64,000 nt of DNA from Peronospora farinosa. Its lineage: Eukaryota; Oomycota; Peronosporomycetes; Peronosporales; Peronosporaceae. The notes under the pieces were generated by a model. The model had not been told where the DNA came from. It saw only the letters and a program-made list of their open reading frames with translations, and ran no database searches. This document shows positions 55,578 to 64,000 of the stretch, one piece after another. The stretch lies in contig CANTFK010000343.1 of assembly GCA_947646735.1 (NCBI GenBank), positions 124,001 to 188,000 of the forward strand, written 5' to 3'. A program made the position numbers and the translations under genes. How positions within the stretch are numbered: position 1 is the stretch's first letter; the number at the start of each line of letters is the position of its first letter.

Positions 55578-57286
55578 TCAGTATTTCCATAGACTCTGGC
55601 GTGACGCGTCGACGTAAGTATCATGGAACTTCACGAGGTCACTGAACCAGCCGGACACTGGAAAATAAATAGGGGTTACGGCCACGCCCCACTGGGCCCA
55701 GGGACGTGAATTCATCAAAAGTTGAAGTTGAGAGTCCTTCATGAGGCCTTCGCTCCAGACTGGGAGGCTTCGGGACTTCTGGTCATCAGAAGCACCCATC
55801 CAAGACAGTGGAAGCGATACCGTGGACCAAAGATCCTCTGGCGTCAGCTGAGTGATAACGAGGGCCCCTACCGGGCAATCTGACCAGGGGGCAACGATTT
55901 CCGCGGCGAACGTGCTGGGTTTCGCATAATCAGGAAGGTAAGAGCCTTGGATGTTACGGTCGGGGGGATCATCACGGGCGGGACCCTGGCTGGCAGGACC
56001 CTCGGATGTTGGTGCAGGACACTCGCTGCTGGAACCCTTGCTATCGGGACCCTTAGATGTGGGTGCAGGATCCTTGCTGCTGGAACTCTTGGATGGTGGT
56101 GCTGGACCCTTGCCGGCGGGACCCTTGCTGGCGGGACCTTTGGCCGGTGGCTTCCTCTTAGCGTGGCTAGACTTGTCACTCTCAGTCTCAGAGTCTGGAC
56201 CAAACATTTCCAAGAACTCGTCTGAGTACGCCGTTCGAGCCTTCTTTTTCCTTGACGCCCAAGAAGCTGCGTGGGAGGTACGAGGTGATGGGGACTTCGA
56301 GGATTGAACGGGAGTCTTGGACTTGGCCTTATTTGACAGGTCTATGACCTTTGGACCGAACTCTGCAGTAGAGTGTACGGGGCCGAAGCGAAGACTGGAA
56401 GCCCGCGACCTGGCCATGGCGGCGAACATCGAGTCGTCACTACTGCTATCCTCGGCCTCAGATGACCCCGGGGCACGATTGGTTTTTCGCTTCTTCGGCT
56501 TAAGGGGCGACCAAGCCTTGGATGAAGGCGAACGTGACCTTTTCGACGTTCTGGAACTTCGGGCTTTGGTCGTGGCTGGGGTTGATTTTGCCGCCATGCC
56601 TCGAGCAACCGTTAGCTGCTTCTGCAGCTGGTCACGTTCCCGGAGGAGGTCTTCACGCGGCTCTTGTAGTAGGCAACCTCCTTCTGGAGTACCAACACTT
56701 ATTTGGACAGTTCTTGAGGACTGCGAAGTGCGTCCAACTTGGACTCCAGCGACCGAATTTCAGCCGAAGAATTTGCGACAGCCTCGTTGTACTGGTCCTT
56801 CCAGTACTTGATCTGGGATCGGGATTCTTCCACTTTCCGAGGATTGTCCACCCGTTGGGCGAGTGCATCCCGGTACTCGGCGATGGCCAGCTGGTCCACT
56901 TCATGCTCGTGGACCAGATTCCGGACCCAAGACTGTATCCGGGGCGCATGGGTCACCTCGAATTCCGTGAGGTCGTCTACGCGACGCTGTAATTCCGCCC
57001 TCCGGCGATGTTCCATCTGGTAGGCCCTTTGGAGGGCCCTGTGTTCCTCAGCGAGGGTCTCCATGGACTGGGCCCGTTTCACCGTGACACGTAAAACTTC
57101 CCAAGCTTGAGAGACCTCCATATAATTGGGGGGCTCCCCGATAAGGTCTACGGTCGGGGAGACCTCGTCAGGGTCAGGTCCAGGAAGCGCGGGAAGAGGC
57201 CAACGGTCAGGTGATTGGAACCCGGTGGAAAGATTACGAGCAGTCACTAAAGGATACAAGACTTGTAAGTTAGTAAACCCAACCAC
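55578..57286 (-). pseudogene. C opposite-strand ORF: coiled coil plus Ser/Lys-rich protein, one stop and one shift
   Basis: It runs against C and starts at 57286, 99 nt inside the 3' LTR. The first 195 codons (57286-56699) encode an almost continuous coiled coil from about residue 60 (EEHRALQRAYQMEHRRRAEL). After TAA 56699-56701 the same frame goes on with coiled-coil sequence for about 15 codons. A 1-nt shift then leads into LLRERDQLQKQL and straight into the 339-codon frame 56597-55578. That frame is basic and Ser/Lys/Pro-rich: SKRSRSPSSK, a KKRK cluster, about ten KGPA/SKDPA repeats, and a C-terminal Trp-containing globular part (PWAQWGVAVTPIYF). The coil continuing across the break shows these were one gene of about 570 codons. 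Role unknown. Confidence 0.62.
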
Positions 57287-57384
57287 CCAAGCGACGTAGG
57301 GTCACTTACTGCTAATTCACAGAGTCTGGGCAAGGGTGCACGTGATCATACCGCAGTTCGTAAGACCAGCGCGCAGGGGACAGC

Positions 57385-57583
57385 TGTGGTGAAGTGCCAG
57401 GGGCAATCAGAGTTTAAAGGGAATGGGAACAGAGAGCAAGAGAATTTCTGGTCACTCTCCCAAGGGAGTGACCACGACCCGGCCTCGTGGATCTACAACC
57501 TCACACCAGGCCCCAGCCTTATTAAGAATATAAGGACCCAGACGTGCGGAGCCAGCACAGGCCCCAGGCCCAGGGTAACAGGG
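57385..57583 (+). repeat. C 3' LTR fragment
   Basis: TGTGGTGAAGTGCC onward, colinear with the 5' LTR for about 190 bp with few differences. Similarity ends near 57583, where LINE 3' sequence begins, so most of the LTR is missing. Confidence 0.85.
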
Positions 57584-57599
57584 TACTAGTAGGTGTATG

Positions 57600-59290
57600 G
57601 GGATAAGGTCAATGACCGACAACATCAATTTACCCAATCCCACCTGCTGGTAACTCGGTCAAGTAAAGCCGTCGAGTGAAAACGGATCCACGCGGTCAAC
57701 AATCTTGCTGGTCAGTGGTTGAGGATAGCCGTTCGCCCAGCTCTTGCTTCAGTTCCTGTCCTGGCGAGCGTGCTAGACAAGGCGATGCCCGTAGTTGAGC
57801 CTGAGCCGGAAATACGATTGTTTCGTCCGGCCCCTGACTGCCCCGAAAAGCCCATACCCACCAGGCAGCAAAGTATTTTTCCGATTTCTGAGTAAGCCAA
57901 GTCATCGTATGCTTATGCGTTGTGTTTTGACCGCTACAAAAACAGCCGCTAGCCCGATGCCTCCCGCTTGCTTTGGCGTCACAAGCAATCCAGGATTCAC
58001 CTTGTGGCGACTGCTCTCCGTCGTTGTCGCGTGCGCCAACAGAAATTGCTTGTAAAGATTGTGCGATTCTTTTCCGCCCATCGTGGTAATTCAAAGACTA
58101 TCGCAGTGAATATCAAATAGGGAAGCACGATGGATTTTAGAAGTAATACACGATTCCAAGCTCGTTGCCACTCGTGTCGCTGTAAGAAGTCGCCTTTGAA
58201 TCTTTTGGATCCTCTGGGCCCAGGTCTTTTTCACTAATTCCCCGGTTTCAACCTCATAGCCCAGGTACCGAGTTGTTTCGCCCGTGGGGACGACAGCGAT
58301 GCCCTCGTATTGCTCGAGCTTGACAGACCGTTTTAAAAAGACAGATGACTCTGCGACGGCTGAACGTGGAGGGCTGAAAGAGCGCCAAATTCTCGTACAA
58401 CCTGTAAAGCGTGAGGAATTTGATCCATTGTTTCCAGAAATAGGGTGGTGTCATCCACAAATGCCGAATAGAGATGGGTCTGATCAGACTGATTTGGTGC
58501 TTGTAGCCCGTGAAGATTGAATTCCTGCTTGAGTGCGAGTCTTAAGCCCTCGACGACTAGCTAAAACAACAGAGGTGCTAGCGGGCACCCCTGCCGGATT
58601 CCTGACTGGACTGGGAGAGGTGTGGAATGACAACCGTTTACGACGAAATTGACTGTCGTGCCGGAGTAAATTTGTCGGACTAAGTCAATATAACGCGCGT
58701 CAAACCCAAACTGGAGTAGGGTCTCGTACATAAATTCGGTATCGTAAGCCTTTCTAGAATCCAGCAGCAACATACAGCGACTGGTTGCTGCCGGCACCTC
58801 CTTTTGATCTTTTGCAGTCGACAGGAGAGCCATTATCACTATAACAAGTTTTGTCATTTAACGCCCATGAACAAAGCCTTGTTAGGAATCACCAATAACC
58901 TGAGGCAAAATAGACTGTAATCGCGTAGCCAGTACCTTGGCAAACACCTTGTAGCTGGTTTGTAGTAACGATATCGGTCTATAATCCATCGCATCGTCCG
59001 AGTCTCCTTTTTTACGCAGCGGAATAATTAGCGCTGCTAGAAATTATGGGAAGAAACCTTGCCCCATTGAAGATTTGATTGCTGATATTGACCAGAGATA
59101 GCACCAGCAGCGCTGATGTATCCTTGAAAAAACGTTGTTTAAATCATCTGGGCGGGCGCTTTGTGTCTACTTAGCCCATGAACGGCTGAGAGCACCTCAG
59201 CTTCTGTAATTGGACGTAAGAGTCGGGTATTGTCGATACCAACTAAGATCTGTTTCTTCGGGATCGTCCCAAAGACTTAAGAGCAGCTAA
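57600..59290 (-). pseudogene. LINE-type non-LTR retrotransposon, reverse transcriptase relic
   Basis: On the minus strand, pieces appear in correct order across several frames: YRPISLLQTSYKVFAKVLA (about 58990-58930); a palm strand with DSRKAYD (about 58765); SGIRQGCPLAPLLF (58600-58561); FVDDTTLF (about 58460-58437); and the C-terminal motif TPKQAGGIGLA (about 57985-57950). These are the ordered RT signatures of LINE ORF2. Stops and shifts (for example at 58860 and 58558) make it dead. The 5' part is unclear beyond about 59290; the endonuclease was not recognised. Confidence 0.82.
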
Positions 59291-60937
59291 TTATTTGGTC
59301 ACATCTGTGGTTCGGTGGATGGAGCTGAGCACTGGTGCCCATTCAGATGCAAACTTATCCGCAATGGACATGTGTCTCCTAAAAGCCACCCCACGTCGCG
59401 CTCGCAAAGAAGTTACTCGCTGGTTGCACTCCCAATTGACGACACCATCTTAAGCGCTCCTCTGACCGCTCTAAATGTTCGCCCACCCGAAATAGAAGCT
59501 CCTCTTGCATTTCTCTATGTTAGCAGATATCCAATGACGACGCATAGCAAAAATTAACACCGGCTGCGTTAAAAAAATTTGCAGATGAACCTCTTCCGCC
59601 TCTGAATTCTCGTCGAGTTACAGCTCGAATACAGTTGATGCACTCAATAATATCAGCATCCATGCCTGCACTGTCGAAGTGTGTCCAACCGTGTAACTTG
59701 TGCATAATGAAATGTTTTAAGTAAAATGCCCAGTATTCTGTTAACCTCACCTAAAATACGATTTGAGGAAATTTCATTCTGTACACACGACGTAACAAGG
59801 TTACACGATGGTTGGACAATTAAATCCAGGATTTCATCACAAGTGTTGTAGCGGAGCTACACAGCTCTTTAGCCAGAGGAAGATTTTAAAGGCTAAAAGC
59901 CTGTCAGTTCTAATAAATTAGTTAAAATGACGGTCTTAAGCCACTTAGTTTTAAGGAGCTAATTAAGATACTTAGATGTCGCCCTGTTCCAAGAAACTAG
60001 GAGGGACTTTTAGTCTGCAAGCAATAAGCTTCAAGTTCAGAGAACCAACGCACAGAGTGCGAAACAAGCTAGAATCTTAAAGGTTCCGAGAACCAACGCA
60101 CGAAGCGCACAAGAGAACAAGTCAGAGAGACTTGCGATCTCAAATTCAAAATGAGAACTGATTCAATTTAAGCATAATAATTTTGTGAATAATCCTACTC
60201 TAAGTACCCTAAACTAAATTAATTACAATGATATTATTACAAGTAATCTGGGAATCCTCGACGACACCTCCTTTATACTCTGACCATCAACAAGTCGAGC
60301 TACATCTGCGCGTCGCTCAATCAGATTAGAAACCATCCAAGCGGTTTCAACCAACGTATCCCATCAGACTCATCAGCCTGACTGTTGAGCGAAATGGACA
60401 CTATGGGGAACAGAGCCTTAATCTCTGATATTGTTGTACACCATCTATCAGCGAAGAAGATGTTCCATTCTTATTTTCGATTACTTTCTTTTGTAGTGTC
60501 CATTACTTTCTTTTGTAGTGTCCACTTACTTTCATTTGTAGTGTCCGATTACCTCGGATCTGGTGAGCTTTCACCTTGTACAATTCGTCTTGCTCCTGAA
60601 TGATCGCTGCGTTACATCGTGTACTGCTTTTCTAAATCCTCGTTTTCTAAAATTCTACGCAATGCTTCTTGCTATCACTATGCGTGACGAGACGTCGTGT
60701 GGATAACGTGCATCTACCACTAGCGCATTGTACACTGCGACTAACTAACATGATTATGAAGGACTTATATGATTCGACCACCCTATAAACGGACGTAATC
60801 CGCGCTTTTTTATGCAGCCACTTAAATGAGAATTCAAAATTGAATTGCATTTCACGTACACGAATCTTACACAGTACGGAAAACATAGTCAGCATAGTAA
60901 AAAACTCCCTAGCTTCGTGCCCTTCTTCCAAATAGTA
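59291..60937. other. Intergenic DNA before ARP3
   Basis: No confident gene. The stretch from about 59848 (TGTTGTAGCGGAGCTACA, a short hairpin start) through about 60300 has an LTR-like look: AT-rich, with internal repeats GAGAACCAACGCAC at about 60040 and 60080. It could be a solo LTR, but no second end or target duplication was found. A 22-bp tandem repeat at 60480-60547 is listed separately. The last 300 bp contain the ARP3 upstream region. Confidence 0.4.
60480..60547. repeat. 22-23-bp tandem repeat, three copies
   Basis: The unit TTACTTTCTTTTGTAGTGTC plus CA/CAC/CGA occurs three times in a row. It lies about 390-460 bp upstream of the ARP3 start codon and is flanked by single-copy DNA. 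Confidence 0.85.
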
Positions 60938-62311
60938 ATGGCGTCATTCAAACCTACAGTTGTGATCGACAATGGTACTGGGTATGTTCTCCATCGTGTT
61001 TCCTTTATATTCTTTCTTGACTTATGATCATGTGTCATAAATCTCCTTGTTTCAATTTAACACTAATATCGGATGCTTCTGTTTGATTTTGACAGATATA
61101 CTAAAATGGGATATGCGGGTAATGCTGAACCCAGTTACATTATTCCGTCAACAATAGCTGTGAGTGGGAGTAATGATTCAAGTACGGTGCGTAGTCGTCA
61201 GGGGATCGATGATTTGGACTTTTACATTGGTAAAGAGGCTCTGGACCACGCCACGACGCATCAAGTTAATTATCCAATTGCTCAGGGAATTATCCAGAAT
61301 TGGGATAATATGGAAAAGCTCTGGCAACGTTGTATTTTTCAGCATATGCGCTGCGAACCAGAGGAACATTATATGCTGTTAACGGAGCCCCCTTTGAATC
61401 CGCCAGAGAATCGAGAAGCTACAGCTGAAATTATGTTTGAGACCTTCAATGTTCCGGGACTTTATATTGCAGTACAAGCGGTGCTGGCTCTGTATGCTTC
61501 GTGGCCTAAGATTAAAGATCCTAGTCAACGGTCGTTGACTGGGACAGTCATTGACTCGGGAGATGGAGTCACGCACGTTATTCCTGTCTCGGATGGCTAC
61601 GTGATTGGAAGCTGCATTCGTCACATTCCGTTGGCTGGACGTGATGTGACGCATTTTATTCAAAAGATGCTTCGTGACCGAGGTGAGATGGTCCCTCCCG
61701 AGGAATCACTTGAAGTGGCCAAACGTGTCAAGGAGGCACATAGCTACGTGTGCTCAGATCTAGTCAAAGAATTCAAAAAGTACGACACTAAGCCTGAAAA
61801 GTACTTTATGAAGTACTCGGACTTGCACCCACGTACTAAGCAGCCATGGGAGATTGATGTGGGATACGAACGCTTCTTGGCACCTGAGATTTTCTTCAAT
61901 CCCGAGATCTTTTCGACGGATTTTACGACACCATTGCCGAATGTTGTGGATGAAGCAATCTTGAAGTGTCCAATTGACACGCGGCGTGGATTGTACAAGA
62001 ACATTGTGCTGTCGGGAGGTAGTACCATGTTTAAGGATTTTGGCCGTCGTCTGCAGCGTGACATCAAGCGTCTCGCTGACGACCGACAGGCGGCTAACCT
62101 CGCTCTGCACTCCAAGTTCCATCAAGCACATGCTGAAGCTCTCGAAGTCAATGTACTATCGCACCGCATGCAGCGTTTTGCGGTTTGGTTTGGAGGTAGT
62201 ATGGTTGCTTCCACTCCCGACTTTTTTCGTGTTTGCCACACAAAGGCACAGTACGAGGAGGAAGGTCCGCGCATTGCGCGCCACAACCCTGTGTTTAATG
62301 CCACCATGTAA
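60938..62311 (+). CDS. ARP3: Actin-related protein 3 (Arp2/3 complex), one intron
   Basis: Join 60938-60981 and 61096-62311. The 114-bp intron (GTATGT ... GACAG) splits the glycine codon before YTKMGYAGN. The product is 419 residues, the usual ARP3 length of about 418. The N-terminal phosphate loop ([16 protein letters not shown]), [21 protein letters not shown] and the C-terminal [10 protein letters not shown] blocks are actin-fold nucleotide-binding elements. The stretch [30 protein letters not shown] and [17 protein letters not shown] are ARP3-typical. ARP3 with ARP2 forms the nucleating core of the Arp2/3 complex that builds branched actin in the cytoplasm. The reading frame is intact, with no odd residues in the motifs. 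It is transcribed convergently with the dehydrogenase gene downstream. Confidence 0.96.
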
Positions 62312-63003
62312 GGGCTGCTTCGTGGTGCAGCAGCAGAAAGTGAGATGGCGTGACAGGCGCGTTCGTCGTTCAGTTCGAGCGAATACACGAAGGGCGTAGA
62401 CGAGTGTCGTATAAGAACAGCAACTCAAGAAATATACAAGCACTTACGTATGGGGAGGAATTTCAACGAAATGTGAAGTTGTTGTTGACGTTTGTCGTTG
62501 CGCTGGAAGAGAAAGACTAGAACCACACGCTTACCACTACAAGTTGTTAAATTCACTGATATAATAATAGGTTTCTGAGATATGCCTGACAGTTAAAGTT
62601 GTCGATTAGGACGAGGTGTATCACACCTTATTGCACGCGGTATCTCTTTCGGAGATCTCAATATGCAAGTGTAGCTATTCCGCGCTCGAGTACTTCGGAC
62701 AAAGACCTTTCAACAAAACGTCTAGAAAACAATTGAAGGTACGCAAACTTATATTTGAAATGAGATGCTTAGTTCCTACTTTCGGCAGCGCCACAGTCCA
62801 CTTAAAATCGAGAATTTTGCGCTACTTACGAGATTTGCAATGCTTCTGAGCGTGACCCAGCACCTTTGATCATTCACGTAAACATTCTCGCACATGGCAC
62901 TATAAACAACCCGGGAAACGTGTATTTTGTCTCGACGTCCACCAATGATCGATTCTTTATCGTAAATCGGCTTAGCTGATCGCCTTATTCGTGTAAAAGT
63001 CAC
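62312..63003. other. Convergent intergenic region
   Basis: 692 bp between the 3' ends of ARP3 and the dehydrogenase gene, expected to hold both 3' untranslated regions. No repeat or additional gene is seen. Confidence 0.7.
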
Positions 63004-64000
63004 CTATGCAGTCTCCTCAATCGCAACGTCTGGTTTAGTCAGCTTGGCATCAAGCTTAATGAGCATGTCCTCGACCATACTGTCCAGATCATATTCATGC
63101 TGCCAATTCCAATCTCTTCGGGCGATACTGTCGTCAAGCGAGCGCGGCCATGTCTCAGCAATCTGCTGGCGAAAGTCCGGCTTGTAGTCACACTCAAAGC
63201 TCGGCAGCACTTTCTTAATCGATGCAGCAATTTCTTCAGGAGTAAACGAAACTGCCGTGATATTGTATGTCCTTTGGGTTAACGAGTCGTTTGGGGCGTT
63301 AATAAGCCCTAGTGTAGCCTTCAGACAGTCGGGCATGTACATCATAGGCAGTTTGACGTTGGGTTTAAGGAAACACGTGTACTTGCCGTGCTTCAATGCA
63401 TCGTAGAAGATCTCTACGGCATAGTCCGTCGTGCCGCCACCAGGAAGTGTTTCCGATGAGATGACACCTGGATACCGTACGGAACGAAAGTCGACACCAA
63501 ATTTCTTGTAATAATACTCTCCCAGTAGTTCCACGTGTACTTTTGTAAGTCCGTACATGGTCGTTGGTCGCATAATCGTCGTATCAGGGGTCTCATCTTG
63601 AGGTGTTGAGGGTCCAAAGACAGCAATAGTTGACGGGGCAAGTACTCGCAATTGATATTGCTTTGCTAGCTCAAGCACGTTCTGGATACCACGAGTGTTG
63701 ACCGAAAGGGCCAATGCCGGATTAGCTTCACCTACTGCTGAGAGCAATGATGCCATGTGCACAATCATGCTAATGCCATGCTCCGTCACGACACGAGCCA
63801 TTGAGTCACGGTCTTCTACGTTGCAGTATACAAAATTACTATCACGAGGTCCACTTGGTGCCTTAATGTCGGAATTCACGACTACATTCTTGCCAAAGAG
63901 TTGACGCATATACGGCACAAGTTCCATGCCAATTTGACCCGTCCCGCCAGTCACAAGGATACGAGTGGGACTGGAAATTTGAGAAAATGCACGAACGGCT
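63004..64000 (-). CDS. L-threonine 3-dehydrogenase, short-chain (epimerase-like) type, 5' end beyond window
   Basis: The stop is at 63004-63006 and the frame is open to the window edge, so the N-terminus is cut. The Rossmann motif GGTGQIG follows TRILVT. The upstream residues (AVRAFSQISSP) would fit the end of a mitochondrial targeting sequence, but the start is not visible. The catalytic Y-x3-K is in MYGLTKVH, preceded by APSTIAVFG. Other family blocks are RYPGVIS, GGGTTDYAVEIFYDA and MYMPDCLKAT. The enzyme oxidises L-threonine to 2-amino-3-ketobutyrate with NAD+; a ligase then gives glycine and acetyl-CoA. The class is the animal/bacterial epimerase-like TDH, not the zinc alcohol-dehydrogenase type. 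A related NAD-dependent epimerase is the alternative, less likely. Confidence 0.9.
   Translation of the reverse strand, partial: AVRAFSQISSPTRILVTGGTGQIGMELVPYMRQLFGKNVVVNSDIKAPSGPRDSNFVYCNVEDRDSMARVVTEHGISMIVHMASLLSAVGEANPALALSVNTRGIQNVLELAKQYQLRVLAPSTIAVFGPSTPQDETPDTTIMRPTTMYGLTKVHVELLGEYYYKKFGVDFRSVRYPGVISSETLPGGGTTDYAVEIFYDALKHGKYTCFLKPNVKLPMMYMPDCLKATLGLINAPNDSLTQRTYNITAVSFTPEEIAASIKKVLPSFECDYKPDFRQQIAETWPRSLDDSIARRDWNWQHEYDLDSMVEDMLIKLDAKLTKPDVAIEETA

Larger units (their letters stand above)
47466..57583 (+). mobile_element. Gypsy family C element (3' LTR truncated)
   Basis: The 5' LTR 47466-48413 is followed directly by gag ATG 48414, protease, RT, integrase and chromodomain to 55008, a 2.4-kb 3' region with an opposite-strand gene, and a 3' LTR fragment 57385 to about 57583. 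The left flank is GAGCA (47461-47465). The right duplication is lost because the 3' LTR breaks off against LINE sequence. The primer-binding-type TGGTGCGCGTGCCCGGAT overlaps the first gag codons. Pol lacks a recognisable RNase H. The sense coding region has many frame breaks. Confidence 0.85.

Noticed and set aside
55947..56811. Plus-strand ORFs of 92-164 codons within the C 3' region
   Set aside because: Complement of the basic, repeat-rich opposite-strand gene. Gly/Ala/Trp-rich composition mirrors the KGPA repeats on the minus strand.
59848..60300. Solo LTR upstream of ARP3
   Set aside because: It has an LTR-like hairpin start and internal repeats, but no matching second terminus, target duplication or second copy in the window. 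Noted only as a possibility.

Overview
The window looks like a repeat-rich stretch of an oomycete nuclear genome (Peronosporales type: Phytophthora or downy mildew). The call rests on an intact Crinkler (CRN) effector gene with the LxLAK and HVLVVV header motifs, together with dense Ty1/copia and Ty3/gypsy retrotransposons. The species cannot be fixed from sequence alone.

Layout. 1-3.9 kb: an uninterrupted copia gag-pol frame cut by the left window edge. 4-6.4 kb: intergenic DNA without a clear gene. 6.5-26.9 kb and 32.9-57.6 kb: two nests of gypsy elements from three families, here called A, B and C. A1 (6457-10160, +) is 3'-truncated. A2 (11182-26864, -) is split by a complete B element, B1 (16626-24404, TSD ACAAG). 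A3 (from 32858, +) is split in gag by a C-type solo LTR (33722-35264), again in gag by B2 (36071-43892, TSD CCGTG), and in integrase by element C (47466 to about 57583). 57.6-59.3 kb: a dead LINE on the minus strand. 60.9-64 kb: a conserved gene pair, ARP3 (+, one intron) and L-threonine 3-dehydrogenase (-, cut by the right edge). The CRN gene (28229-30718) sits alone between the two gypsy nests.

Main observations. (1) All three gypsy families carry, between pol and the 3' LTR, an open reading frame on the opposite strand that starts 14-106 nt from the 3' LTR and runs back towards pol. In each family it encodes a coiled coil plus an Arg/Ser- or Lys/Ser-rich region. In B2 it is 460 codons, intact, and overlaps the chromodomain-coding end of pol by 779 nt. 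(2) B2 gag and pol overlap by 46 nt and are joined by a textbook -1 frameshift signal: A AAA AAC, a 7-8 nt spacer, and an 8-bp stem that contains the gag stop. (3) The A copies share identical in-frame stops and frameshifts, so they spread or were duplicated after the lesions arose. (4) The left LTR of A1 and the 3' LTR of A2 form a near-identical inverted pair with matching TSDs, which indicates an inversion between A copies.

Limits: LTR and TSD boundaries were read by eye. Sequence identities are visual estimates. No database search was possible, so family names A, B and C are local labels.
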